Shown: positions 8,182 through 17,378 of the stretch, piece after piece
Layout of the letters: each line of letters begins with the position of its first letter
Numbering within the stretch: the stretch's first letter is position 1
Source: RHLJ01 sp965222205
GTDB taxonomy: Bacteria > Bacteroidota > Rhodothermia > Balneolales > Balneolaceae
Direction: 5' to 3'
Length of the DNA stretch: 64,000 nucleotides
Assembly (NCBI GenBank): GCA_965222205.1
Contig: OZ244932.1
Coordinates: 930,001-994,000, forward strand
Translations under genes and position numbers: made by a program
The notes under the pieces: generated by a model
Databases searched by the model: none
Seen by the model: the letters and a program-made list of their open reading frames with translations, nothing else
Told to the model about the DNA's origin: nothing

Positions 8182-9069
8182 ATGAGTGCTGCGTATCTTT
8201 TTCCCGGACAAGGATCTCAATTTATTGGAATGGGGAAGGATCATTACGATTCCAATCCCAAGTTTGCTAAGTACGTAGATCAAGCCAATGAGATTTTAGG
8301 AATTGACCTGAAGTCGATCATGTTTGAGGGACCCGAGGATAAACTCAAACAAACAGAATTTACACAACCGGCGATTTTTCTTCATTCGGTAGCTTTATTT
8401 AAAACACTGGATGCAGAACCGGATATGGTTGCAGGACATAGTTTAGGAGAATTTTCGGCGCTGGTAGCATGTGGAGCAGTAAGTTTTGAAGATGCTCTGA
8501 AAATTGTTCGAAGAAGGGGAGAGTTGATGCAACAGGCTGGCTCTCAAAACCCGGGAACAATGGCCGCTATCATTGGAATGGCTGATGAAGCTGTAGAAAG
8601 TGTATGCAAAGAAGCAACTGAAGCAACGGGTAAAGAAGTTATTGCAGCGAATTATAATTGCCCGGGACAGCTAGTAATTTCAGGATTTGTAGAAGCTGTT
8701 GAAAAGGCGGTTGAGTTAGCTAAGGAACAAGGCGCAAGAATGGCTATGACGCTACCGGTAAGCGGAGCTTTCCATTCATCGTTAATGCAGCCCGCTTTAG
8801 ACGGATTGCGGGAACAGTTAGAGAATCTCGAAATAAGTACACCTGATTGCCCGATTTACAGCAATTATACCGCTAAGCCAACTACAGATACCGAAGAAAT
8901 CAGATCAAACCTTTTGGATCAATTATTAAATCCTGTTCGCTGGACTCAAACTCTTCTTAATATGATGGAAGATGGAGCAACCTCATTTGTAGAAGTAGGA
9001 CCTGGAAAAGTACTACAGGGATTAGTTAAAAGAACAGACCGTAAAGCAGAAACTTCAGGACATCAATAA
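8182..9069 (+). CDS. fabD: Malonyl-CoA:ACP transacylase
   Basis: A 295-aa transacylase that loads malonate onto ACP. The N-terminal FPGQGSQ loop forms the oxyanion hole. The nucleophile is Ser87 in GHSLGE and the partner His198 is in SGAFHSSLM; the substrate-binding GQLVISG segment is also present. The start follows the fabH stop by one base and the gene ends 7 bases before fabG. Nothing unusual stands out apart from a short hydrophilic C-terminal tail. Confidence 0.96.
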   Translation: MSAAYLFPGQGSQFIGMGKDHYDSNPKFAKYVDQANEILGIDLKSIMFEGPEDKLKQTEFTQPAIFLHSVALFKTLDAEPDMVAGHSLGEFSALVACGAVSFEDALKIVRRRGELMQQAGSQNPGTMAAIIGMADEAVESVCKEATEATGKEVIAANYNCPGQLVISGFVEAVEKAVELAKEQGARMAMTLPVSGAFHSSLMQPALDGLREQLENLEISTPDCPIYSNYTAKPTTDTEEIRSNLLDQLLNPVRWTQTLLNMMEDGATSFVEVGPGKVLQGLVKRTDRKAETSGHQ

Positions 9070-9076
9070 AAGAACT

Positions 9077-9826
9077 ATGGGACTATCACTCGAAGGAAAA
9101 GTATGTTTGGTTACCGGTGGAAGCCGTGGAATAGGAAGAGCTATTGCTCTCAAATTAGCAGATTTTGGTGCTGATGTTGCCATTACTTATGCTCGCTCAG
9201 CGGACGCGGCGAATGAAGTAAAAGATGAAATTGAAGCTAAAGGAAGAAAAGCGAAAGCGATACAAGCCGATGCAGTAGATTTTGGTGAAGCTGAAAAAGT
9301 GATCAATGAAATTGTCTCAGATTGGGGTAAAATTGATGTGTTGGTGAACAACGCGGGCATTACCAAAGACAATCTGATTCTGAGAATGAGTGAGGAACAG
9401 TGGGATGATGTAATTACCACAAACCTTAAGAGTATTTTTAACTATTCCAAAGTTTCAGCCCGCCCAATGATGAAGAACCGAGGCGGATCAATCATTAATA
9501 TCAGCTCAGTTGTGGGCATTTCCGGGAACGCAGGACAAAGTAATTATTCTGCTTCAAAAGCAGGAATTATTGGTTTTACCAAGTCGTATGCAAAGGAACT
9601 TGCATCCAGGAACATCCGGGCGAATGTAATTGCTCCGGGATATATCACTACGGATATGACAGGATCTTTGGACGAAAAAGTGCTCGAAGGCATCAAAGAA
9701 GCCACTCCATTAGGCCGTGCAGGCAATACGGATGAGATAGCAGACGCTGTTGTATTTCTCGCCTCAGATATGAGTAGCTACATCACCGGAGAGACCATTC
9801 GTGTTGATGGCGGTATGGCTATGTAG
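9077..9826 (+). CDS. fabG: 3-oxoacyl-ACP reductase
   Basis: A 249-aa short-chain dehydrogenase that reduces 3-oxoacyl-ACP with NADPH. The cofactor-binding TGGSRGIGRA is at residues 13-22, the NNAG motif at 91-94, and the catalytic set comprises a Ser in ISSVVG (about 143), Tyr157 and Lys161 in YSASK. It ends with RVDGGMAM, the canonical FabG C-terminus. Its place between fabD and acpP makes the fatty-acid role secure, although paralogous SDRs look similar in isolation. Confidence 0.96.
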   Translation: MGLSLEGKVCLVTGGSRGIGRAIALKLADFGADVAITYARSADAANEVKDEIEAKGRKAKAIQADAVDFGEAEKVINEIVSDWGKIDVLVNNAGITKDNLILRMSEEQWDDVITTNLKSIFNYSKVSARPMMKNRGGSIINISSVVGISGNAGQSNYSASKAGIIGFTKSYAKELASRNIRANVIAPGYITTDMTGSLDEKVLEGIKEATPLGRAGNTDEIADAVVFLASDMSSYITGETIRVDGGMAM

Positions 9827-9908
9827 CTATTGCGGATACCTAAATGAATTTTTAAGTTAAACGAGTTTAAATTTAATCTAACTACCATTAAAATAATTAG
9901 GACTAATT

Positions 9909-10148
9909 ATGTCACAAGATGTTGAATCAAAAGTAAAAGCCATTATCGTTGATAAACTTGGCGTTGACGAATCTGAAGTAACTACAGATGCTAATTTCAC
10001 TAACGATCTTGGTGCTGATTCTTTAGATACTGTTGAATTGATCATGGAATTCGAAAAAGAATTTGATTTAAGCATTCCTGATGAAGATGCTGAAAACATT
10101 GCCACTGTTGGCGATGCAGTAACCTATCTATCAGGTAAACTTTCTTAA
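9909..10148 (+). CDS. acpP: Acyl carrier protein
   Basis: A 79-aa acidic carrier protein. The phosphopantetheine attachment serine is Ser38 in GADSLDTVEL, followed by the helix II residues that FAS partner enzymes recognise. It carries growing acyl chains between the Fab enzymes encoded on either side. An 82-bp AT-rich gap upstream is the largest inside the fab cluster and may hold an extra promoter, as expected for an abundant protein, though I find no exact TAnnTTTG there. fabF starts 18 bases after the stop. Confidence 0.97.
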   Translation: MSQDVESKVKAIIVDKLGVDESEVTTDANFTNDLGADSLDTVELIMEFEKEFDLSIPDEDAENIATVGDAVTYLSGKLS

Positions 10149-10166
10149 TATCTACTCTTTCTATTT

Positions 10167-11411
10167 ATGAGTGAACGCAGAGTCGTTATTACGGGAATTG
10201 GCGCTCTTACCCCGATAGGTGAGAGCGCTCCTGCTTTTTGGAACGGACTTTTGTCTGGTAAAAGTGGAGCCCGTAAGGTTAATCATTTTGACACTACCAA
10301 TTTTGCAACGCAATTTGCTGCACAACTTGTCGATTACAATCCAAAAGATCACTTTGAGCATAAAGATGCCCGAAGACTTGATCTGGTTGCTCAATACGCA
10401 CTTGTAGCAACCAAAGAAGCGGTTGAAGATTCAGGAATGGATCTTGAAAAGGTCGACAAAGACCGGGTAGCGGTTATTGTTGGAACCGGTATAGGAGGGA
10501 TGGAAACCTTTTACGAACAATCTGTTTCATTTCATGAGAGAGGCCCGAGAGGAGTTTCTCCTTTCTTCATTCCAATGTTGATTCCTGACTTAGTTGCTGG
10601 TCAGATTTCAATAAGATATGGATTCAGAGGGCCAAATTTCTGCGCAGTTTCAGCATGTGCTACGGGTTCACATAATATCGGAACTGCCTACGATATGATT
10701 CGTTACGGACAGTCTGATATGGCTGTAACTGGTGGCTCAGAAGCTCCTATTACCAGAATTGGTATATCAGGCTTTAACGCGATGAAGGCTATGTCTACCC
10801 GCAACGATTCCCCAGAGACCGCTTCACGCCCTTTTGATGTTGACCGCGACGGTTTTGTTCTTGGTGAAGGCTCCGGAATATTCATTCTTGAAGAGCTCGA
10901 ATCAGCAAAAAACAGAGGTGCACGGATTTATGGAGAGTTGGTTGGATATGGCTATTCTGCAGATGCCTACCATATTACCGCGCCAGACCCTGATGGCGGA
11001 GGAGTAATGCTTGCCATGAATAACGCGCTAAAAGCGGCAGGGATTAATAAAGATGATGTTGATCATATTAATATGCATGGTACTTCTACGCCGCTTGGCG
11101 ATATCGCTGAAACTAATTCCATCAAAAAGGTATTCGGTGATCATGCTAAGAAAATGAATCTGAACTCCACCAAGTCTATGCACGGGCACACCCTTGGAGC
11201 TGCCGGTGCCATAGAATCTGTTGCCGCGTTACTCGCAATTTATCATGGAACTATTCCGCCCACTATAAATCTTGAAAACCAGGATCCGGAGTGTGATTTA
11301 AATTACACAGCTAACGAGCCGGTAGTTAAAAACGTGAAGTACGCACTAAATAATGCGTTTGGCTTTGGTGGACACAATTCTACCTTAGTTTTTAAAAAAT
11401 TCGAAGACTAA
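10167..11411 (+). CDS. fabF: Beta-ketoacyl-ACP synthase II
   Basis: A 414-aa elongating condensing enzyme. The Cys-His-His triad is intact: Cys164 in VSACATGSHN, His304 in MHGTSTPLGD and His341 in GHTLGAAGA. Length, fold order and the C-terminal NNAFGFGGHNS block are those of FabF. It extends acyl-ACP with malonyl-ACP and in E. coli controls the temperature response of unsaturated fatty-acid elongation. Its stop codon abuts the rnc start with no gap, so the two are translated together. This is an ordinary primary-metabolism KAS; there is no sign of a polyketide cluster. Confidence 0.97.
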   Translation: MSERRVVITGIGALTPIGESAPAFWNGLLSGKSGARKVNHFDTTNFATQFAAQLVDYNPKDHFEHKDARRLDLVAQYALVATKEAVEDSGMDLEKVDKDRVAVIVGTGIGGMETFYEQSVSFHERGPRGVSPFFIPMLIPDLVAGQISIRYGFRGPNFCAVSACATGSHNIGTAYDMIRYGQSDMAVTGGSEAPITRIGISGFNAMKAMSTRNDSPETASRPFDVDRDGFVLGEGSGIFILEELESAKNRGARIYGELVGYGYSADAYHITAPDPDGGGVMLAMNNALKAAGINKDDVDHINMHGTSTPLGDIAETNSIKKVFGDHAKKMNLNSTKSMHGHTLGAAGAIESVAALLAIYHGTIPPTINLENQDPECDLNYTANEPVVKNVKYALNNAFGFGGHNSTLVFKKFED

Positions 11412-12155
11412 ATGGGATTTTCACTCAGATCTTTGTTTGCAAAAAAAAGCAAGGATTCTGTTCCATGTGATGATCGAATAATTCAGCTCGAAAAAATAAT
11501 TGGTCTCACAATTGATGATACTTCTTTATTTCAGAGAGCACTTCGTCATCGTTCTATGCTCACTCAAGAGCAGTATGCCAAATATGATTCCTACGAACGG
11601 CTCGAATTTCTCGGAGATGCAGTACTGGATTTAATAGCCGCTGAAATCCTTTTTCACAAGTATTCGAAAAAAGATGAAGGCTTCCTGACAAAGATACGAG
11701 CTAAGCTTGTAAAGGGAGAGACTTTGGCCGGATTTTCTAACAAACTTGGCTTGAATGAGTTGATGGAAATGGGTGAGCGCCCGGGAAATACAAAAGTTTC
11801 GAATAGTATTTTGGCGGATGTCTTCGAATCAATTATCGCGGCAATTTATATCACCAAAGGATACTCAAACGCATTTCAATTCGTAGAATACGTGTTTGAC
11901 AAGTTTGTAAACTTTGAAGAATTAATTCATACAGTTGATAATTATAAAAGCGCCCTTCTCGAATATACTCAGGCTGAACGATTACCCCTTCCCAGTTACA
12001 AAACAATCAATGAATCGGGCCCCGGGCATAATCGTACTTTTGAGGTGACCGTTCTTATCGGTGATAACGAGTTAGGTACGGGTATTGGTAAAAGCAAAAA
12101 GAAAGCTGAACAATTGGCTGCCGAAGCCGCACTTCAGGCATTAAATCTGGCCTGA
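11412..12155 (+). CDS. rnc: Ribonuclease III
   Basis: A 247-aa double-strand-specific endoribonuclease for rRNA and mRNA processing. The RNase III signature ERLEFLGDAVLDL is at about residues 62-74. The second acidic cluster, in LADVFESIIAAIY, supplies the remaining Mg ligands. A double-stranded RNA-binding domain fills about residues 180-246, ending GIGKSKKKAEQLAAEAAL. A basic N-terminal extension of about 20 residues precedes the catalytic domain. It starts immediately after the fabF stop, the same fab-rnc order found in many bacteria, and is the last gene before the mgtE leader. Confidence 0.95.
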   Translation: MGFSLRSLFAKKSKDSVPCDDRIIQLEKIIGLTIDDTSLFQRALRHRSMLTQEQYAKYDSYERLEFLGDAVLDLIAAEILFHKYSKKDEGFLTKIRAKLVKGETLAGFSNKLGLNELMEMGERPGNTKVSNSILADVFESIIAAIYITKGYSNAFQFVEYVFDKFVNFEELIHTVDNYKSALLEYTQAERLPLPSYKTINESGPGHNRTFEVTVLIGDNELGTGIGKSKKKAEQLAAEAALQALNLA

Positions 12156-12184
12156 ACTTCTGTAAGGGTCCACTTGTTTTTAGA

Positions 12185-12237
12185 GTGATAAACCCCGATT
12201 CTTAGCCGTCATCTAAGTGCAGCTGTCATTTTATCAC
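12185..12237 (+). ncRNA. Structured mgtE leader (candidate cis-regulatory RNA)
   Basis: An 8-base stem, GTGATAAA (12185-12192) with TTTATCAC (12230-12237), closes a 37-base interior. The interior holds a second perfect helix, CTTAG (12201-12205) with CTAAG (12213-12217), plus a repeated GTCAT (12208-12212 and 12225-12229). It ends 13 bases before the mgtE ATG, so folding could affect translation. No T-run follows, so it is not a simple terminator. I do not recognise it as a known Mg2+ riboswitch class. Confidence 0.4.
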
Positions 12238-12250
12238 AGGCCCAGAAAAC

Positions 12251-13633
12251 ATGCTTATTCAGCTTATTAAACCGGAATTCCAGGAACTCATCGAAGCCAA
12301 AGACTGGGTCGGTTTAAAAGAGGTACTCTCCGATGTGCCTGCTGCTGATATTGCCGAACTCCTGGTAGAACTTGATGGTAGTGTTGCGGTTGTTGTTTTC
12401 CGCCTTCTTAAAAAGCCTGTAGCCGCTGATGTTTTCGCCGAACTACCATCTGGAAAAGGGGTAGAGCTGCTTGAGCTTTTCAACAAACAGCAGCTTTCTG
12501 ATGTAATGAGCAATCTGGAGCCGGATGAGCAAGTTGCACTAATGGAAGAGCTTCCCGGACATCTCACGCAAAGCGTGATGAATTCCATGAAACCGGAAGA
12601 TCAGAAGCAGATTAAGAAATTGCTTGGCTACCCTGCAGATAGTGTTGGCCGACTAATGACTCCGCGATATGTACGAGTAAAGTCAGATTGGTCCATAGAC
12701 AGAAGCATGAAGCATATCCGAAAATATGCCGAGGTTGCTGAGACGTTGAACGTGATTTATGTGGTAGACGACAAGGAACATTTGATCGATGACCTTCGGA
12801 TTACCCAAATTATTGTAGCCGAGCCTGATGAGATGATCTCAAGTATTATGGATGATTCTTTTAATGCTCTAAGTGCCTTTGATGATCAGGAAGAAGCTGT
12901 TAAGATGCTTGCAAAGTATGATCGGGTTGCTCTACCGGTTGTAGATTCAGATGGCATTTTGGTTGGGATCGTAACTGTAGATGATGTGATTGACGTCGCT
13001 GAGGAAGAGACCACTGAGGACATGCAGAAAATGGCTGCAATGGATGCGTTGGACGATTACTATTCTCAGACTTCCATTTTCTCTATGGTAAAGAAAAGAC
13101 TTGGATGGTTGATTGTTCTTTTTGTAGGCCAGATTTTAACCGCGTTAACAATGGGGCAGTATGAAGAGTTACTAAGTAAAGTTGTATTTCTTTCTTTCTT
13201 TGTTCCTTTGATAATTTCCAGCGGTGGGAACTCCGGAGCTCAGGCTGCAACTCTTGTAATTCGCGCACTTGCCACCGACGATATTAAAGCGGAAGACTGG
13301 AAAAAAGTTTTTAAGCGTGAGTTTATTTCGGGTTTAGCATTAGGAGGGCTAATTGGTTTGCTAGGATTCGTAACGCTAATTTCCTGGGAATTAATAGCTG
13401 GCAATCCCTTTGGCTACCAAATGATTATGACTGCATTGGTGGTAGCTCTCAGTTTGTTAGCAATTGTTTTATTCGGAAACTTTATTGGCGCTATGCTCCC
13501 GTTCATTCTCTCAAAACTAGGGCTGGATCCCGCCGTTTCATCCGCTCCATTTGTTGCAACAATAGTGGATGTAAGCGGAATCATTATTTATTTTTCAATA
13601 GCAATTTTATTACTTGGTAACATACTACTATAA
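12251..13633 (+). CDS. mgtE: Magnesium transporter MgtE
   Basis: A 460-aa MgtE channel for Mg2+ uptake across the inner membrane. Domains in order: a cytosolic N-domain rich in acidic and leucine residues (about 1-130), paired CBS domains (about 135-255) where Mg2+ binding gates the pore, a connecting plug helix, and five membrane helices from about residue 285 to the end. The pore-region segment SGGNSGAQAATLVIRAL and the following conserved AxxLxxxPAVSSAPFVATIVD block are intact. Family length is about 450 aa. The gene has its own 95-bp upstream region with a stable predicted hairpin, so it is probably regulated separately from rnc. Confidence 0.95.
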   Translation: MLIQLIKPEFQELIEAKDWVGLKEVLSDVPAADIAELLVELDGSVAVVVFRLLKKPVAADVFAELPSGKGVELLELFNKQQLSDVMSNLEPDEQVALMEELPGHLTQSVMNSMKPEDQKQIKKLLGYPADSVGRLMTPRYVRVKSDWSIDRSMKHIRKYAEVAETLNVIYVVDDKEHLIDDLRITQIIVAEPDEMISSIMDDSFNALSAFDDQEEAVKMLAKYDRVALPVVDSDGILVGIVTVDDVIDVAEEETTEDMQKMAAMDALDDYYSQTSIFSMVKKRLGWLIVLFVGQILTALTMGQYEELLSKVVFLSFFVPLIISSGGNSGAQAATLVIRALATDDIKAEDWKKVFKREFISGLALGGLIGLLGFVTLISWELIAGNPFGYQMIMTALVVALSLLAIVLFGNFIGAMLPFILSKLGLDPAVSSAPFVATIVDVSGIIIYFSIAILLLGNILL

Positions 13634-13648
13634 CCTCTTTATTCACCT

Positions 13649-14497
13649 ATGAAAGCATATCACGATCTTGTAAAAAACGTTCTTGAACATGGAGTAAGAA
13701 AAGAAAACCGAACAGGTACTGATACCATTTCAAACTTTGCTGAATATTATAAGGTTGATCTTGCTGAAGGCTTTCCACTGCTTACTACTAAAAAAGTGTT
13801 TTTCAGATCAGTAGTTCTTGAGTTACTTTGGTATTTGCGGGGGGAAGATCATATCCGTTGGCTGAGAGATGAGAATGATTGTCATATCTGGGATGCATGG
13901 GCAGATGAAAATGGACATGTAGGTCCGATTTATCCGGTTCTCTGGAGACGATTTCCTTATCTCAAAAAAGAAGTAGTTGAATTAGAAGGGCAGGCAGGAA
14001 AGATTGAAAAAGAAATGTGGGTTCGAAAAGAATTCGACCAGGTACAACGCGCTATCGATATGCTGAAAACGAATCCTAACAGCCGAAGAATTGTCGTAAG
14101 TACCTGGCATCCCGGCTTATTGGGAGAAATGGCTCTGCCACCGTGTCATCTGATGTATATTTTTAATGTGCAGAACGGACGTTTGAATTGTCATCTTACC
14201 CAACGCTCAGGAGATATAGCACTTGGAATACCATTCAACTTAGCCTGTTATTCTGCGCTAACCATGGCAATTGCTCAGGAAGTGGGTTTAGAGCCAGGTG
14301 TTTTCGCGCATACTATTGTTGATGCGCACATCTATGAAAATCACGTGGAGGGCTTGAAAGAGCAACTTACCAGAAAGCCAAAACCTCTTCCAACCCTTAA
14401 AATCGTTAACAAACCGGTAGACGAGCTAACTTTTGATGACTTCGTGCTCGAAAATTACGACCCGGATCCGGTGATTCGTTTCGAGGTTGCAGTATGA
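13649..14497 (+). CDS. thyA: Thymidylate synthase (ThyA)
   Basis: A 282-aa folate-dependent thymidylate synthase converting dUMP to dTMP with methylenetetrahydrofolate. The nucleophile is Cys166 in LPPCHLMY, followed by the QRSGDIALGIPFN substrate-binding block and a C-terminal DAHIYENH. The protein is about 18 residues longer than the E. coli enzyme, mainly through a charged insert around residues 110-130 before the SRRIVVS phosphate-binding motif. Comparable inserts occur in other ThyA proteins. The stop overlaps the folA start (ATGA), coupling it to the enzyme that recycles its dihydrofolate by-product. Confidence 0.96.
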   Translation: MKAYHDLVKNVLEHGVRKENRTGTDTISNFAEYYKVDLAEGFPLLTTKKVFFRSVVLELLWYLRGEDHIRWLRDENDCHIWDAWADENGHVGPIYPVLWRRFPYLKKEVVELEGQAGKIEKEMWVRKEFDQVQRAIDMLKTNPNSRRIVVSTWHPGLLGEMALPPCHLMYIFNVQNGRLNCHLTQRSGDIALGIPFNLACYSALTMAIAQEVGLEPGVFAHTIVDAHIYENHVEGLKEQLTRKPKPLPTLKIVNKPVDELTFDDFVLENYDPDPVIRFEVAV

Positions 14498-14964
14498 CAT
14501 TAACGTTAGTTGCCGCCCATGACCCGAATCTGGTGATTGGCAATAATGGTGGATTACCCTGGCGTTATCCTGAGGATTTAAAACATTTCAAAAATGTAAC
14601 TTTAGGTAATACCATTATCATGGGAAGAGGGGTTTTCGAAGAGCTGAATGAAGTTCCACTTCCCGGAAGAAAAAACATTGTACTCTCTACTTCTGCAACC
14701 TATGATAACGTAGATACCTACAAAAGCTTAGAAGCCGCACTGAAAGTAGTTGAAGATGAAGAGGTTTTCATTATCGGAGGAGGGGTGCTTTATCGTCAAA
14801 CAATAGGTATGGCTGATAAACTGATTATCACCGAGATTAAAAAGGAATATGAAGGGGATACTTTTTTCCCTGAATACAGGGATGATATCGGGTCCAGATG
14901 GAAAGAAGTTTCCAGAGATGATAGAGAAGAACTAGCTTTTGTAGACTATTTGTCGACCGCTTAG
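14494..14964 (+). CDS. folA: Dihydrofolate reductase
   Basis: A 156-aa DHFR that reduces dihydrofolate to tetrahydrofolate with NADPH. Seen in order are the N-terminal VAAHDPNLVIGNNGGLPWRYPEDLK-type start (broken here at the motif NGGLPW), the TIIMGRGVFEE cofactor segment, the NIVLS strand and a FIIGGGVLYRQ loop. The usual GRxTxE motif reads GRGVFEE, a mild variant. Its start codon overlaps the thyA stop, giving the classic coupled dTMP pair. Length and order are normal for the family. Confidence 0.95.
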   Translation: MTLTLVAAHDPNLVIGNNGGLPWRYPEDLKHFKNVTLGNTIIMGRGVFEELNEVPLPGRKNIVLSTSATYDNVDTYKSLEAALKVVEDEEVFIIGGGVLYRQTIGMADKLIITEIKKEYEGDTFFPEYRDDIGSRWKEVSRDDREELAFVDYLSTA

Positions 14965-15041
14965 AATACTTTCTAATTAGGAAAGATTAATCTAAATCGT
15001 TTTGTTATGTAGTTATAATAATACGTTAGTAGAGTTTGTAA

Positions 15042-17378
15042 TTGGACGGGTCTAATATCATATCATTCTTCGATTTAACAGCACAAAACCTGACCATTCT
15101 CGGTTTGGTAATTGTGGTCACATTCTTCGCCACTTACCTTGTATTTCTGAGAAGGGCTAATAAAAAGATGAATTCTTTTTTATTGAATTCATTAGTTCAC
15201 GAGCAGGATCAATACATCGTATTTTTTGATTTCGAATCAAAAATAATCTTTGCCAATAAAAAGTTTGAAGAACTGACAGGTCTCTCTTCACGGAAATTTA
15301 AGGGAAAAAAGCTGGCTCATCTGGCTGTTGATCAAAGTCTGAAAGATGCCTTTCTGCAACATAATGACGATATCGCTGAAAGAAGGTCTTCATCAATTGT
15401 TTACAAACAAACTTTTTTAAGAGATGGAAAGGAAGAGTGGTTTCAGTTTCAGAAAAGAACTCTTTCATTGCAAAAATCTGATGTTACCTACATCCTTACC
15501 GAAGCTGCGGATGTGTCTGACAAAAAGATGGTGGAAGATCGCCTTTCAGATACACAAAGTGAATATAAGCAACTTGTTGAATCCGCAAACGACATTATTT
15601 TTAAAACGGATTTAAAGGGAAATTTCAATTTTGTTAATTCTATTGTAAAAGAGACTCTCGGATACTCTGAGCCTGAGTTTCTATCGATGAACTTCAAAGA
15701 TCTGGTTGTTGAGGAAGATTATCCAAAGGTGGTCAATTTTTACGAGGATCAGCTTAAAAGAAAGAAAACCAATACTTATTTAGAATTTCGGGTAAAGACT
15801 AAATCAGGAGATGAAAAATGGTTAGGGCAATCAGTTAGCTTTATCAAGCATAATGAGGAAATTAAGGGGTTTCAATCTGTAACAAGGGATATCACCACTG
15901 CAAAAGAAACGGAGAGTTATTTAAAACGAGCTAAAGAAATTGCAGAAGCTACCAGTAAAACGAAAACCGGTTTCATTGCTAGTATGTCACACGAGTTCAG
16001 AACCCCTCTGAATGCGATTCTGGGATACACACAAATCTTAGGACAAAGCGATTCTCTTAAAGAAACTGAGAAAGAACATATTAAGACCATTTCTACAGCG
16101 GGAGAACAATTGCTGGGGATGGTCACAGATATTCTCGAACTATCAACATTGGATTCTGACCGTTCAAAACTGGATGAAGAATTAGTTGCACTTGCTCCTT
16201 TTATGAAAGAGCTGGCCGACAAATTTGCTAAGAAAGCCAAATCCCGATCCTTGAACTTCCATTTTAAACCAGACGATGAAAGTCCCGATATCATAGAAGT
16301 TGATGTGGATAAAATCACCTCTATTGTTAAAAATTTATTAACCAATGCAATTAAGTTTACTAAAGAGGGCACGGTAGGTTTGTCTTATGGAATCGAAAAG
16401 AAAGCCGAAGAAGTCTTTTTGAATATTGAGATTAAGGATACGGGCATTGGTATCTCCAAAGAGACGCTCGAACATGTATTTGAACCTTTCTGGCAACTCG
16501 ATAGTTTAAAAAATGATGGTACAGGGCTTGGACTTACCCTCTGTAAGCGCCTTGTTGAGTTTTTAGGAGGAGAGATCGACATAAAAAGTAAAGTCGGCAA
16601 AGGTACCATAATTACTATTACTGTTCCTGTAAAAGTATCTGAGCAAAAAAGTTCGGTTGTGAAAGGAGGTTCAGAAACTGACTTTACAACTGTTAACTCT
16701 TCCAGTGAAGATCGTGTTAGAGTGCTTATTGTTGACGACCTTGAACCAAATCGTACTATCACCCGCCTAATTCTAAAAGAGAATGGGTTCGAATTCAAAG
16801 AGGTAGAGAATGGACAGGAAGCACTAGATATTCTTGAAACCTTCGTCCCCGACTGTATACTTATGGATATAAATATGCCTGTAATGGATGGACTGGAAGC
16901 AATGCTTAGCATTCGTGCTTCTGGGGGGAAATTTGCGGATATTCCTATTATTGCAGTTACGGCAGGAGGGTTTAAAGGTGATAGGAACGAACTCATAGAA
17001 CAAGGTTTCTCAGAGTATATTCTAAAACCATTTAAGACTGAAAATCTCATTTCTACGATCAACAGCTTTGTAGGAAAAGAGGGCACTGAAGCATCTTCAT
17101 CAGAAAAAACTACTACGAATCCATCGCAGCAATCAGGACCGGAAAGTGTTGCTCTTTTTATTGCTTCTATGGATGATCAATGTCGTGAAAAGATCATTAC
17201 AACTCTCGAACTGCAGGATATGGATACGATCTCTAAGCTGCCGGAAATGGAAGAATGTACTAAGTACAAAGCCAATCCGGAGTTTGATTTTTTGGTAAAC
17301 GCTGCTAAAGACTACGACTATCTCTTTGTTACAAAAGTTGTAAAGCTCCTACAAGATTCGGATAAAATTAAGGCGTAA
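15042..17378 (+). CDS. Membrane-anchored PAS-PAS hybrid sensor histidine kinase
   Basis: A 778-aa hybrid kinase. One membrane helix lies near residues 16-35, with almost no periplasmic part, so sensing is probably cytoplasmic. Two PAS domains (about 40-165 and 175-295) are followed by a HisKA domain with His317 in SMSHEFRTPLN. The HATPase domain has the N box (LLTNAIKFT), DTGIGI and GTGLGL. A receiver domain (about 560-680) has Asp565-Asp566 and the phospho-acceptor Asp609 in LMDINMPVMDG. The last 90 residues form a small helical segment common in such kinases, without a clear Hpt histidine. Translation must use TTG 15042, because an in-frame stop lies one codon upstream. No cognate output regulator is adjacent, so the partner is unknown. 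Confidence 0.9.
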   Translation: MDGSNIISFFDLTAQNLTILGLVIVVTFFATYLVFLRRANKKMNSFLLNSLVHEQDQYIVFFDFESKIIFANKKFEELTGLSSRKFKGKKLAHLAVDQSLKDAFLQHNDDIAERRSSSIVYKQTFLRDGKEEWFQFQKRTLSLQKSDVTYILTEAADVSDKKMVEDRLSDTQSEYKQLVESANDIIFKTDLKGNFNFVNSIVKETLGYSEPEFLSMNFKDLVVEEDYPKVVNFYEDQLKRKKTNTYLEFRVKTKSGDEKWLGQSVSFIKHNEEIKGFQSVTRDITTAKETESYLKRAKEIAEATSKTKTGFIASMSHEFRTPLNAILGYTQILGQSDSLKETEKEHIKTISTAGEQLLGMVTDILELSTLDSDRSKLDEELVALAPFMKELADKFAKKAKSRSLNFHFKPDDESPDIIEVDVDKITSIVKNLLTNAIKFTKEGTVGLSYGIEKKAEEVFLNIEIKDTGIGISKETLEHVFEPFWQLDSLKNDGTGLGLTLCKRLVEFLGGEIDIKSKVGKGTIITITVPVKVSEQKSSVVKGGSETDFTTVNSSSEDRVRVLIVDDLEPNRTITRLILKENGFEFKEVENGQEALDILETFVPDCILMDINMPVMDGLEAMLSIRASGGKFADIPIIAVTAGGFKGDRNELIEQGFSEYILKPFKTENLISTINSFVGKEGTEASSSEKTTTNPSQQSGPESVALFIASMDDQCREKIITTLELQDMDTISKLPEMEECTKYKANPEFDFLVNAAKDYDYLFVTKVVKLLQDSDKIKA

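Noticed and set aside
7191..11411. Two KAS genes, a transacylase, a reductase and an ACP could suggest a polyketide or aryl-polyene cluster
   Set aside because: Order and sequences are those of the housekeeping plsX-fabH-fabD-fabG-acpP-fabF-rnc cluster; there are no tailoring enzymes.
12156..12250. Classification of the mgtE leader as an M-box or yybP-ykoY riboswitch
   Set aside because: It is too short, and I cannot see the conserved cores of either class.
14965..15000. CTTTC-TAATTAG-GAAAG after folA as a terminator
   Set aside because: The stem is only five pairs with no T-run.
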